Part shown: positions 17,993 to 27,196 of the stretch, one piece after another | How positions within the stretch are numbered: position 1 is the first letter of the stretch | How the letters are laid out: every line of letters begins with the position of its first letter | Position numbers and translations under genes: made by a program | NCBI GenBank assembly: GCA_903858115.1 | Contig: CAIOHR010000096.1 | Coordinates: forward strand, 62,001-126,000 | Direction: 5' to 3' | Length of the DNA stretch: 64,000 nucleotides | DNA from: an uncultured Pirellula sp. | GTDB taxonomy: Bacteria; Planctomycetota; Planctomycetia; Pirellulales; Pirellulaceae | The notes under the pieces: model-generated | Databases searched by the model: none | Told to the model about the DNA's origin: nothing | Seen by the model: the letters and a program-made list of their open reading frames with translations, nothing else

Positions 17993-20617
17993 ATGTTCGC
18001 GATGAAACCCCTACGACTTGATCAACCGGCTCATGTCCGAATTGCCATAGGTTGTTTCCTGGTGTTTGCTTTCTGTAGCAACTCTTCAGCTACGCCGTCA
18101 GATTTTGAAGACATCGTCCAACCATACCTGAAGCAGTACTGCCTCGAATGTCATGGCGAAAAAGCGAAAGCGGGCTATCGAGTCGATCAACTCGGTTCCG
18201 ATTTCAATGTGGTTCATGTTGCTGATCAATGGAAAGAAGTCATCGATCGAATCAACGCAGGTGACATGCCACCGAAGGAAAAGCGTCGACCAGAAATCGA
18301 ACAGTCCAATGCAGTCGTCGCGTGGGTCCAGCAACAGCTTCGCGAGGTCGATCTTCGTGCGAAAAATGCCGGTGGACGAATCCCTATGCGAAGACTCAAT
18401 CGAGATGAGTATGCCAACTCAATTCGGGATCTGTTGCATATCGACGAAAATCTAGTGCGACCACTCTTGGAAGAAATGCCAGCCGATGGAACAGCCGAGG
18501 GATTCGATCGATTGGGTGCTGGGTTGTTTTTCGATCAAACTCAACTGGAACGCAGCCTGGATGCGGCAGCCAAGATAGCAGCGATCGCGGTGGTCACGAC
18601 GCCACCGAAGACCAACCGATTGCTAAACAAGCTAGAATTTGTCCATCGTCGACCTCCCGCCGACGAGGTCGAGGTATTTCCAGCGTTTCAGCATACAATT
18701 CCGCGAGGCGCCAAGTCGATGTTTGTCCACCCAGGCGTCGTAGAATACATTCAAGGGGGGCCGACCTATCGCCGCGAGTTGGCCGAGTGGGGTGCCATCG
18801 AACACTTTGCGATCTCGAAAGTCGTCACACAAGACGGATACTATCGCATCCGGATTAACGCTCGTATCGACCAGCGAGCACGGAAAGAACCGAATCGATT
18901 TTTGTTGCAGTATGCGATGGACTCGCCGATTCAAATGGTCCAAGAGATTCCTTACAACGATTCTGGTGTCACCGAAACCATGATGTTCCTGCGAGGGCCG
19001 GTCAATGGTGAAGTGAAAGGGCCGCAAGTGTTTCGGCTTTTGTGGAATCACAATGTCGATGCAGTGATTCGCGAACCAAAGTATACCGCACTGGTTTCTC
19101 AATGGACAAAATTGCGAGGAGAAATGTCCGATGCCGTGACTCGACGAGCGACGGAAGCCGAGTTATTGGAACTGAAGAAACAACGTGATGCACTGGAAGC
19201 TCAACTGAACGCATGGAGTAGCCCCGCGAATATCTACAACCCAGCGATGGAAATCGAAGAACTTCCACGACTGTTGCTCGAGTCGATCGAGATCGAAGGG
19301 CCAATTCAGAAGACTTGGCCACCCGAAAGTCATAAGGCTTTGTTTTTTGAAGGTGAACTTCGTGACGACGAAGCGTACATCCGAGAGATGTTCGCTCGAT
19401 TATTACCGCAAGCCTATCGGAGGCCAGCGACGAATGAGGAAGTAGATGCCGTTGTTGCAATCGTTCAGGAAGCGCGAACTGCAAGCAACAAGTCTCTACC
19501 TGAAGCAGTCCGTGTGGGATTGCAATGGTTGCTTTGTTCCCCTGGTTTTGTCTTTCTTCATGAGCCCACGAAAGAAAGCCATGCAAGATCTTTGAATGAC
19601 TTTGAGTTTGCATCGAGATTATCCTATTTCCTATGGAGCAGCATGCCGGATGACGAACTATTCTCACTAGCCAAGGCTGGAACACTCCGCAAAACAGAAG
19701 TTGTACAATCGCAAGTGCAACGCATGCTGGCGGACTCGAAATCATCGCAGTTGATTCGAAACTTCGGAGGCCAATGGCTTTCGGTGCGGGACTATGGTTC
19801 CGTGCAACCGGCAGCAGAGTATCGCGATTATGATAAGCCGCTAGAACAAGCGGCCAAACAAGAGCCACTCGCCTTCTTCGCAGAAGTATTGCACCAAAAT
19901 TTGCCGATTACTTCGTTCCTCGATAGTGACTTTTTGGTCATCAACGAGCGATTGGCAAAACATTATGGCATCGAGGGAGTGGAGGGTGATGAGTTCCGGC
20001 GCGTTGCGATCAAGCCTGAACATCACCGTGGCGGTGTCTTGGGAATGGCAGGTTTAATGACGCTGTTGGCCGACGGAACACGAACGTTGCCAATACGACG
20101 TGGTTCGTGGGTGTTGCGAGAACTCTTCAATGATCCACCAAACGCGCCGCCTCCCAATGCGGGCGAAATCCAACCCAACACGTCAGGAAAAAAACTAACC
20201 GTTCGCGAACGCTTGGATATGCATCGCAGCGATGATGTTTGCGCATCGTGTCATACCAAGCTCGATCCTTTCGGACTCGCTCTCGAAAATTATGATGCCA
20301 TCGGTCGCTGGCGAGAGCGTTTCAATGGCGAGGGCTTTCGCGGATCGAACGGTCCCATTCTAGATGTTGTTGGTGCGTTCCCCGATGGAACCCAATTCAA
20401 TACCTTGGCTGAATATAAAGCGGGCTTGTTACTTCAGAAAGATCGTTTCGCCCGTGCATTTAGTATCAAATTGCTTACCTATGCTCTCGGCCGACCTGTT
20501 GGTTACACCGATCATGAGTTGCTCGACCAACTGGTCGAAACATTACAGCAAAACGAACATCGTATCCAACCATTGTTGCAAACGATCGTGATGAGTGAAA
20601 CCTTCCAAACCGAATAG
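17993..20617 (+). CDS. Secreted DUF1592-type protein with CxxCH motifs
   Basis: About 874 residues of the planctomycete family built from an N-terminal c-type-cytochrome-like segment and DUF1587, DUF1592, DUF1588 and DUF1585 modules. The signal peptide is IAIGCFLVFAFCSNSSA; YCLECHGEKAKAGYR gives one CxxCH near the start of the mature protein. A second, DVCASCHTKLDPFGLALENYD, lies in the C-terminal DUF1588 region. Start is uncertain between ATG 17993 and 18002; the frame stays open to 17903. It precedes the DUF1552 gene by 11 bases, the usual pairing of these families. Function is unknown; haem attachment is inferred from CxxCH only. Confidence 0.88.
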   Translation: MFAMKPLRLDQPAHVRIAIGCFLVFAFCSNSSATPSDFEDIVQPYLKQYCLECHGEKAKAGYRVDQLGSDFNVVHVADQWKEVIDRINAGDMPPKEKRRPEIEQSNAVVAWVQQQLREVDLRAKNAGGRIPMRRLNRDEYANSIRDLLHIDENLVRPLLEEMPADGTAEGFDRLGAGLFFDQTQLERSLDAAAKIAAIAVVTTPPKTNRLLNKLEFVHRRPPADEVEVFPAFQHTIPRGAKSMFVHPGVVEYIQGGPTYRRELAEWGAIEHFAISKVVTQDGYYRIRINARIDQRARKEPNRFLLQYAMDSPIQMVQEIPYNDSGVTETMMFLRGPVNGEVKGPQVFRLLWNHNVDAVIREPKYTALVSQWTKLRGEMSDAVTRRATEAELLELKKQRDALEAQLNAWSSPANIYNPAMEIEELPRLLLESIEIEGPIQKTWPPESHKALFFEGELRDDEAYIREMFARLLPQAYRRPATNEEVDAVVAIVQEARTASNKSLPEAVRVGLQWLLCSPGFVFLHEPTKESHARSLNDFEFASRLSYFLWSSMPDDELFSLAKAGTLRKTEVVQSQVQRMLADSKSSQLIRNFGGQWLSVRDYGSVQPAAEYRDYDKPLEQAAKQEPLAFFAEVLHQNLPITSFLDSDFLVINERLAKHYGIEGVEGDEFRRVAIKPEHHRGGVLGMAGLMTLLADGTRTLPIRRGSWVLRELFNDPPNAPPPNAGEIQPNTSGKKLTVRERLDMHRSDDVCASCHTKLDPFGLALENYDAIGRWRERFNGEGFRGSNGPILDVVGAFPDGTQFNTLAEYKAGLLLQKDRFARAFSIKLLTYALGRPVGYTDHELLDQLVETLQQNEHRIQPLLQTIVMSETFQTE

Positions 20618-20628
20618 GAACTAGAGTT

Positions 20629-21981
20629 ATGCAGATCCTCCATCGTCGCGATCCGTTGCCACGCCGTACACTATTGAAGGCGGCGGGCGTTTCGCTGGCA
20701 CTCCCATGGCTCGATGCGATGAGTCTCCGATCGACCTCATTGACGCGTGCTGGTTCGATAGCCGAGAACGAACGTCCGCAGCGAGCCGTCTTTACATTTT
20801 GGGGATTGGGAATCAATGGTCGAGATTTCACACCCGTCGAGACGGGCAAGAATTACCAACTCACTCCGATTCTTCAACCTCTCGCGGCGCTGCGCGACGA
20901 TTTTACGATCATCTCGGGATTGAAGTTGACTCATTCGGGAGGGCATACAGGGGATCGTACGTATTTGACTGGCACCAATACGCGCAGTGCGGGAGCAAAA
21001 TTGCGAGTCTCCTGCGATCAGGAACTTGCAGCAGCGGTTGGTAATGCGACTCGATTCCCGTCACTCACGCTCGGTATCCAGCGAGGTACAGGCTTTGGCG
21101 GTAATCAGGATCAAACGATCTCTTGGAGTCCTAGCGGTACGCCGATCCCATCCGAAAATCGGCCTCACGTGCTCTTTGATCGATTGTTCCGTCCCGATTC
21201 GAAAGACACACTCCTCGAACGAGAAGCGGAGTTTGTACGCCGGACTAGCATTCTGGATTCACTGCGAGACCAAGCACGAAAGCTGGGAGAATCGCTGGGT
21301 GGTGAGGATCGCAGAAAGCTAGAAGAGTATCTCACCGGTGTTCGCGATCTCGAGCGATTGATGCAAACCGAGAAGGAATGGCTGCGCCGCCCTAAGCCTT
21401 CCGTTGAACAACTCACCTTCGGCAAAGATCAAGGGCTGGATCCGGATAAGAGCGGCTTGGAGTATCGTCGTTATCAACGATTGATGTTCGACATCATTAC
21501 ACTATCGTTGCAGACCGACAGTACTCGCGTGATCGCATATATGCCTCGAATGGACGGCCAGGACGGAACCGGTTCCTGGCGAGATCAAGGAAATCCCTAC
21601 AATTACCATGAGATGACTCACCATGGAGAAGATCCAGACAAGCTCAAGTGGTTTACCCAATCCGACATTTGGTACATGGAGGAATGGGCTTACTTTTTGA
21701 ACAAGCTCAGGGAAATCAAGGAAGGGGATGGCACTCTGCTGGATCATACGCTCGTCGCCTATGGTAGCAGTGGTGGTGCGATCAATGCACACCACAATCA
21801 CCATCTTCCAACGATGATCGCGGGTGGAACAATGCTGGGTATGAAGCATCAGGGACATCTCGTCAAGGAAGATGTCCGACTAGGGAATTTATGGAGCACG
21901 ATGTTTCAGTGCTTGAAGGTTCCATTGCCTGCTAATTTTCAAGGGGGAGAGGCAGATGGGGTGATTGGAGAGTTGCTCTAA
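20629..21981 (+). CDS. DUF1552 secreted protein
   Basis: 450 residues of the DUF1552 family. The N-terminus has twin-arginine character (RRDPLPRRTLLKAAGVSLALPWLDAM), so Tat export is likely. Family blocks include RAVFTFWGLGINGRDF, LTHSGGHTGDRTYLTGT, TISWSPSGTPIPSENRP and YGSSGGAINAHHNHHLP. Such proteins resemble the sulfatase-like/DUF1501 group of the alkaline phosphatase superfamily, but no activity is proven. It is the second gene of an operon with the DUF1592 protein upstream, and is convergent with the metal permease 16 bases away. Confidence 0.9.
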   Translation: MQILHRRDPLPRRTLLKAAGVSLALPWLDAMSLRSTSLTRAGSIAENERPQRAVFTFWGLGINGRDFTPVETGKNYQLTPILQPLAALRDDFTIISGLKLTHSGGHTGDRTYLTGTNTRSAGAKLRVSCDQELAAAVGNATRFPSLTLGIQRGTGFGGNQDQTISWSPSGTPIPSENRPHVLFDRLFRPDSKDTLLEREAEFVRRTSILDSLRDQARKLGESLGGEDRRKLEEYLTGVRDLERLMQTEKEWLRRPKPSVEQLTFGKDQGLDPDKSGLEYRRYQRLMFDIITLSLQTDSTRVIAYMPRMDGQDGTGSWRDQGNPYNYHEMTHHGEDPDKLKWFTQSDIWYMEEWAYFLNKLREIKEGDGTLLDHTLVAYGSSGGAINAHHNHHLPTMIAGGTMLGMKHQGHLVKEDVRLGNLWSTMFQCLKVPLPANFQGGEADGVIGELL

Positions 21982-21997
21982 CAGGGATGCGGTGGCT

Positions 21998-23314
21998 CTA
22001 GTTTGACAAGATGGGATGCACGCTTTCTGGTACGTCGATCTTGATTCCCATGCTAATGAAGTCTTGCTCGAGTTTGGCCAGCATTTCGTCATCTAGCGCA
22101 TGCTCCAGCACGTCTGCGCCTCGATCCAATGCGGCAGGTGAGAGGTCAGCAAGATTTGCAAAATAGAGTTCGAGTAAACGATGGCGTCTTACCGATTTTA
22201 GCGACGCTTGAATGCCACTGGCTGTGAGTGCAATTTCACCGGAGGAATTGCGAACCGCCCAACCTTCTTTGCGGATGGAGTCTATCGCTCTTTTGAGACG
22301 GTTAGCATCCCAACTCCTTGTGCGAATCAACGTCGAGGGAGCGATCCCTTCGGAACGAGTTTGACCGTGCGGTTGAGGCTGCTGTCCGAGCGACTCCAAC
22401 ACTTCGAAGATTGAACGCAGCACGTGTTCCGAATCTGCCTCGTTCTTCAACGTGGAGAAAGACCATGCTCTCCATACAAGCCCCTTTTCTTTACCAAACA
22501 GCAAACTGATCGAGAAGAGGAGTGCCGCCGCTAGCACGATTGACGGCCCCGTCGGCATGTGATCAATGTAGAGACTGGCGATGGAACCGAGGACGCCAGC
22601 CGTGCCACCCAAAAAGGCACTGATGCACACGGTGCGTTGAAGTTGTGATGTCCAGAATCTAGCGGCAACCGGTGGAATGACCATCAGTGCCACCACCAAA
22701 ATGACCCCGACTACGTTGGCACCGACAATCACGACGACTAGCACGGAAGTGAGCAAAATCAAATCGAGCAGCAATACGGGCCATCCAGTGGAGGATGCAA
22801 AGTTCGAATCAAAACAAAATACTTGCAGTTCCTTGCGGCAAAGCCAAAGCGTGGACAACACAACCATCGACGCGACGACGAGCATCTGGAAATCGGATTC
22901 TACAATCGACGCAGATTTGCCAAGGATAAAATTCTCTAGCCCGGCAGCATTCCCCTCGGGCACTTGTTGAACCACTCCAAACAGGACCATCCCTAGGCCA
23001 AAGAAGACGCTCAATATCGTGGCTAGAATGGCATCCGGTTTGAGACGGCTAAACTTTCCGAGAAGCAAAACACAGATCGCTCCGACGATCCCCGATAGAG
23101 CCGCCCCAACAAGCAACGCGCCAAGGTTTCGTCCGTTACCACCCAGGAGAACCTGAACCAAGAAAGATAACCCTAACCCAGGTAACGACGCGTGGCATAT
23201 CGTATCGCCAAGTAGTGATCTTCGCCGCAGAAGCAGGTAAACACCAACCGCGCCTGCCATGCAACCAAGCAGACCTGCGCTAAAAGTTACCAGTCGAGTA
23301 TTGTAATCAAACAT
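21998..23314 (-). CDS. Metal ABC-transporter permease fused to a DtxR-type C-terminal domain
   Basis: 438 residues from ATG 23314; the frame is open to 23380, but the shorter form leaves a divergent promoter gap. Residues about 1-275 are an ABC-3 (Mn/Zn/Fe) permease with eight or so hydrophobic helices, including RRRSLLGDTICHASLPGLGLSF and GANVVGVILVVALMVIPPVAAR. Residues about 320-438 resemble an iron-dependent repressor: a winged-helix stretch (RSWDANRLKRAIDSIRKEGWA), then a dimerisation/metal-binding region (SGIQASLKSVRRHRLLELYF, DRGADVLEHALDDEMLAKLEQ). No ATPase or binding protein lies beside it. The fused domain may sense cytosolic metal and gate transport. Confidence 0.85.
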   Translation of the reverse strand: MFDYNTRLVTFSAGLLGCMAGAVGVYLLLRRRSLLGDTICHASLPGLGLSFLVQVLLGGNGRNLGALLVGAALSGIVGAICVLLLGKFSRLKPDAILATILSVFFGLGMVLFGVVQQVPEGNAAGLENFILGKSASIVESDFQMLVVASMVVLSTLWLCRKELQVFCFDSNFASSTGWPVLLLDLILLTSVLVVVIVGANVVGVILVVALMVIPPVAARFWTSQLQRTVCISAFLGGTAGVLGSIASLYIDHMPTGPSIVLAAALLFSISLLFGKEKGLVWRAWSFSTLKNEADSEHVLRSIFEVLESLGQQPQPHGQTRSEGIAPSTLIRTRSWDANRLKRAIDSIRKEGWAVRNSSGEIALTASGIQASLKSVRRHRLLELYFANLADLSPAALDRGADVLEHALDDEMLAKLEQDFISMGIKIDVPESVHPILSN

Positions 23315-23387
23315 GGTACCACTATACGCAAAAGAAGTCGCTCGTACCATTCCCAATACTCGTACAACTTCGCCTACCATCGCTGCT

Positions 23388-24944
23388 ATGCCGAATACAA
23401 AAAGTGAATATGACTACATTGTTGTCGGTGCAGGAACGACAGGCTGTGTTTTGGCTGCCGAACTGGTCCGAAGACAGGCAGGTTCGGTACTTCTCGTCGA
23501 GGAAGGGGGCAGAGCAAGCCATCGATTTAGCCGGACACCTGTCTTGTATCCACACTTGTTCTCGGACGCTCGGTTTTGCTATCCCTATGAAACGGTACCA
23601 CAGCCAGGGCTTGCGGGTCGAAAAATTCGCTTGCCTGCAGGAAGAGGAATCGGGGGATCGACTTTGATCAATGCCATGATCTATATGCCACCCCATCGAG
23701 GAGACTTGGATGATTGGCAGAAGATCGCTGGCGACGACTGGACCTGGGATCAATGCCAGAGTGCATTACGACGGATTGAAACCAAGTATCCTGACCGTGA
23801 ATGGAAGGTCACCGATCTTCACGATGCATCTCAGGCGTTACTTCGACTGACTCAACGCACCGACGCGTCGTCTGAACTATTTCCTTATGAACGGACAACT
23901 CGGAACGGTCTGCGACTCGATGCGAAGCATGCATGGTTAAGGAGTGTTTCGTCGAATGACTTGTCGATCGTAGGAGAAGTCCGAGTCAAGAGAATCCGCA
24001 TCAAACTGGATTCTGCTGAAGGGATCGATTGTTCAACGACAGACTCGAATCATGAGTTTATTCGGTGCACCAAGGGTGTCATCGTTTGCTGCGGAGCGTT
24101 TGGTTCACCCCAATTGTTGGCAAACAGTGGCTTCGGAAGAAATGTCGCGAGATGCTCCCAGGAAACGATGATCCACGAGTCCATGATGCTCGGCGAGAAT
24201 TTGCAGGATCATCTCGTCTTTCCAATCGTATTAGAGTCACCGTGCCACCCACTGCAAAGTCGCTTTTCACGGACGGAACGATGTGACTATCTGTCCAAAC
24301 GCACCGGCCCGATGGCTTCCAATATCGCTGAGCTCGGAGCATTCCTTGGTCCAAATGCAAACGGTCGTTTGGAGTTTTGCGAAGTCGACCGATCGTGTGG
24401 TGCCACGCCTACGGTTCAATGGCATGTTACTCCGACACACTATCTTGAATATCCCATGCGCGATGTCCCGTCGCAGTGCATGAGTATTGCAGTCACACTG
24501 TTGCACCCAAAGAGTCGGGGGCGGATGCGTCTAATCACTCAAGCAAGCTGCGATGGTCAATCGCAGATCGATCCACAGTACCATGCAATAATTGAGGATC
24601 TTCATGCGTTGGTGACTGCCACTCAATGGGCTCGAGAATGGATTGCGAATCATGCGACGGAACAATGGACCGCTCGTGAAGTCATACCTGGAGATCGACG
24701 AGCATCGGTTGAGCAGGTGAGCCGCTTGGTCGAAAGGCTTGCAACGACCATCTATCATTTCGCGGGAACATGCGCTATCGGAAAAGAGAACGATGCTGTC
24801 TGCACGCCGCGTTTTCGAGTGCGCGGATCAGACAATCTTTTTGTATGTGATGGGTCAAGTATCCCGAGTCTTCCATCGGGCAACACGCAAATCACCGTGA
24901 TGATGATGGCAAATCGATTAGCCGAGTGGCTTTCTGATTCCTGA
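23388..24944 (+). CDS. GMC-family FAD oxidoreductase
   Basis: 518 residues of the glucose-methanol-choline family. The FAD-binding GAGTTG is at 14-19 (DYIVVGAGTTGCVLAAELV), followed by GRGIGGSTLINAMIYMPPHRGDLDDW, the GMC signature. FGSPQLLANSG and NLQDHLVFPIV are the second signature area. The catalytic His and Asn/His pair fit IYHFAGTCAIG and SLPSGNTQITVMMMANRLAEWL. I chose ATG 23388, which leaves 73 bases to the divergent permease start; an in-frame start at 23313 would overlap that gene. There is no signal peptide. The alcohol substrate is unknown (choline, glucoside and aliphatic alcohol are all possible). Confidence 0.9.
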   Translation: MPNTKSEYDYIVVGAGTTGCVLAAELVRRQAGSVLLVEEGGRASHRFSRTPVLYPHLFSDARFCYPYETVPQPGLAGRKIRLPAGRGIGGSTLINAMIYMPPHRGDLDDWQKIAGDDWTWDQCQSALRRIETKYPDREWKVTDLHDASQALLRLTQRTDASSELFPYERTTRNGLRLDAKHAWLRSVSSNDLSIVGEVRVKRIRIKLDSAEGIDCSTTDSNHEFIRCTKGVIVCCGAFGSPQLLANSGFGRNVARCSQETMIHESMMLGENLQDHLVFPIVLESPCHPLQSRFSRTERCDYLSKRTGPMASNIAELGAFLGPNANGRLEFCEVDRSCGATPTVQWHVTPTHYLEYPMRDVPSQCMSIAVTLLHPKSRGRMRLITQASCDGQSQIDPQYHAIIEDLHALVTATQWAREWIANHATEQWTAREVIPGDRRASVEQVSRLVERLATTIYHFAGTCAIGKENDAVCTPRFRVRGSDNLFVCDGSSIPSLPSGNTQITVMMMANRLAEWLSDS

Positions 24945-24952
24945 AAGAAATA

Positions 24953-24972
24953 GAATACTGTTGTCAGTATTC
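24953..24972. terminator. Hairpin between convergent genes, overlapping a stop codon
   Basis: A perfect 8-bp stem GAATACTG / CAGTATTC with a TTGT loop lies just after the GMC oxidoreductase and includes the last codons and TGA stop of the convergent PP2C gene. There is no T-run on either side, so it is at best a weak intrinsic terminator or an end-protecting structure. Confidence 0.4.
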
Positions 24973-26286
24973 AATGACCTCATCGTCTTCTTCAGGTTGG
25001 TTCGATTCGCGATTTTGATTATCGCGGGCTTCCCGCATCATCTGCAGCATCACTTGGAGATAGCATTTGATCGATTCAGAAAAATTACGCGATGCATCAG
25101 CTCGCTTCGCTTGTTCTCGTATACTCGAGAGTGTCTTCGAATGGATCGGCCACTTATTTTCGTGAAACCATGCTTCCAATTCCGTAACAACACTCGCGAG
25201 ATCGTTTGCAAAAACTAAGTTTGGTTTACATTGCGCTTTGCGATACGGCGCTCGGCCGAACTGGCTGCCGCTAGCAGGCTGCTTCAGTGTAGACGCCCGG
25301 TACTTGAACCAGCCTGTTGCGAATGCTGCGACTGATGTTCCGAAGGCGATCAACGCAAAAGGAAACTGCCCCAACAGTAGCATAAATACAGAGAGCAATA
25401 ATCCTATCGCGGTTCCCACCCCGAAAGCTATTGGAAAAACTCCCTCGGCCAGGGAAGCAACAGCGGCATTCGATTCCTCGGTACCGATCACTTCAGCAGA
25501 AACGACTTCGCATACTACGACAGTGATGTTATCCGGGCCACCTCTCAAGTTGGCTAAATCCACCATCGCTTGGACGGCCGTTTCGATATCGACCAACTGA
25601 AGGATGATGCCCAGCTCTTCATCCGAGAGTTGCCCGCTGAGGCCATCGGAACACAACAGAAATTTGTCACCGATCCGCAAGGGAAACGGTCCCTCGAGAT
25701 CGACAGCGACCGAAGCATTCGGACCGAGCGATCGAGTGATCACGTTCTTGGGAATCGAGCTGTTTCTCAACGCTTCCTCGGACAGGTCGCCAGTCGCTCT
25801 CATCTCCCAAACCAGCGAATGGTCGAAAGTCAATTGTTCGAGTTGCGTGCCGCGCATACGGTAAACACGACTATCGCCAACATGCCCTATCAATGCTCCC
25901 TCAGGAACGATCGTCAACGCGCTGGTCGTCGTACCCATGCTTCGAAACTCAGGGTTTGCTTGGCCGCGACGATATATCTCCGCATTGGTTTCGACTAAAG
26001 ACTGTTGCAAAGCCTCGGCATGGGCTCCTCGAAACAGTTTGTGATAATGGTGTGGTATGAGTTCCACGGAGAGTTGGCTGGCTAACTCGCCTGCCGCGTG
26101 GGCTCCCATACCGTCGGCAACGATGATCAGATGTCCTAACTTTCTCCAGGAAGCTTCATCCGACGCCAGGTGGATTGCATGATTGTCTTGATTATTGCGG
26201 CGACGCATCCCGACGTGAGTTGCAGAGGCAACCGCAAATGCGTGCTTCCAGGCTTCATTGGGGGGATTATTGCTACTTTGGGACAA
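24964..26286 (-). CDS. PP2C-family Ser/Thr protein phosphatase with membrane anchor
   Basis: 440 residues. The PPM/PP2C core (about 15-260) has the metal-binding motifs RRRNNQD34N, VAD58GMGAHAAGE, SMGTTTSALTIV, GHVGDSRVYRM, LCSDGLSGQLS and GGPDNITVVV. It is of the Stp/PrpC type that reverses Hanks-type kinase phosphorylation. Residues about 275-330 form two hydrophobic segments, and a cytoplasmic C-terminal helical part (about 110 residues, acidic end EEDDEVIEY) follows. The membrane anchor plus tail are additions to the usual 240-residue soluble enzyme. No kinase gene is adjacent. Confidence 0.92.
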   Translation of the reverse strand: MSQSSNNPPNEAWKHAFAVASATHVGMRRRNNQDNHAIHLASDEASWRKLGHLIIVADGMGAHAAGELASQLSVELIPHHYHKLFRGAHAEALQQSLVETNAEIYRRGQANPEFRSMGTTTSALTIVPEGALIGHVGDSRVYRMRGTQLEQLTFDHSLVWEMRATGDLSEEALRNSSIPKNVITRSLGPNASVAVDLEGPFPLRIGDKFLLCSDGLSGQLSDEELGIILQLVDIETAVQAMVDLANLRGGPDNITVVVCEVVSAEVIGTEESNAAVASLAEGVFPIAFGVGTAIGLLLSVFMLLLGQFPFALIAFGTSVAAFATGWFKYRASTLKQPASGSQFGRAPYRKAQCKPNLVFANDLASVVTELEAWFHENKWPIHSKTLSSIREQAKRADASRNFSESIKCYLQVMLQMMREARDNQNRESNQPEEDDEVIEY

Positions 26287-26378
26287 GGTGACCGACGGTT
26301 CGCTAATGCACTGAATTAATGTTCTCTTATCATAATCTCAATTCTGGGTTCGCCCACAGGCCAATACGCGTCACCCAA

Positions 26379-27194
26379 TCAACAGATCCGACAAAGATTG
26401 TGCAGAATTATACCTGCGGCGACACTTACGTTGAGTGAGTCGGTCGACAAGTCCATTCCAATCTCCAATCGTCGATTCGTTCGAGTCTGGATTTCCTTGG
26501 GCAATCCTCGGGCTTCGTTCCCCAAAAGCAGGACAGAATCTCCCCGCCGCTGAAAGGTGCTGAGCTCTTCGCTGTCGTCCGAAAGGCACGCGGAAATTGT
26601 CTCAATTCCGATTTCTTCGAATCGACCCAAGACAGTCATGGGCTCAGAGACTTCAAAAAAACGAAGCTTAAAGGCATTTCCCATAGAAACACGAAGGACC
26701 CGCCGCGCGAATGGGTCCACGCACTCGGGACCAAGAAAAATCTCGGCGATCCCCAATGCGGCACACGTACGCAAGATGGAGCCCATGTTCTCGGGATCCT
26801 GAACTCCAACGAGCATCACTCCGGTCCATCGATTGCGCGGTACGGAATCCGCATCCGCTTTGGGAATCAAGAAATCATCCGGCGAACGATAGTCGGGGCG
26901 TAAGCCACAGGCCAAGTATCCACGATGAAAATGGAACCCGATAAGTTCGCTGATCATCGACGATGAGACAACGAAAGTCTCTACATTCGATGGTATACAG
27001 GCTGCTGCTTCCTCCAGGTACTTCTCATCGATCAGAACAGACTCGACTGCTAACTCACTTGCTAACAGTCGCTCGACGAGCGGTCGGCTTTCGGCAATGA
27101 AACGACCACTGAAACGTGTCAAATTGGATGTGCGCAAGTTGCGGTAAGGCTCGAGCCATTTCGAACCGATATCTTCAATTCTCGTCACTGGCAT
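26379..27194 (-). CDS. TrmH/SpoU-family RNA 2'-O-methyltransferase
   Basis: 271 residues from ATG 27194. The N-terminal substrate-binding domain (about 1-110) includes RFSGRFIAESRPLVERLL. The SPOUT knot carries the three family motifs: GVQDPENMGSILRTCAALGI (motif 1), LLLGNEARGLP (motif 2) and LNVSVAAGIILHNL (motif 3). The target could be rRNA or tRNA ribose; TrmH, RlmB and TsnR types cannot be separated safely here. The start follows the stop of the C25-like peptidase by 2 bases (TAA-GA-ATG), so the two are translationally coupled. A longer in-frame start at 27251 lies inside the upstream gene and is rejected. Confidence 0.9.
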   Translation of the reverse strand: MPVTRIEDIGSKWLEPYRNLRTSNLTRFSGRFIAESRPLVERLLASELAVESVLIDEKYLEEAAACIPSNVETFVVSSSMISELIGFHFHRGYLACGLRPDYRSPDDFLIPKADADSVPRNRWTGVMLVGVQDPENMGSILRTCAALGIAEIFLGPECVDPFARRVLRVSMGNAFKLRFFEVSEPMTVLGRFEEIGIETISACLSDDSEELSTFQRRGDSVLLLGNEARGLPKEIQTRTNRRLEIGMDLSTDSLNVSVAAGIILHNLCRIC

Positions 27195-27196
27195 TC

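Noticed and set aside
19002-19868. 288-residue minus-strand frame inside the DUF1592 gene
   Set aside because: Shadow of a strongly supported gene; its translation has no recognisable domain and atypical composition.
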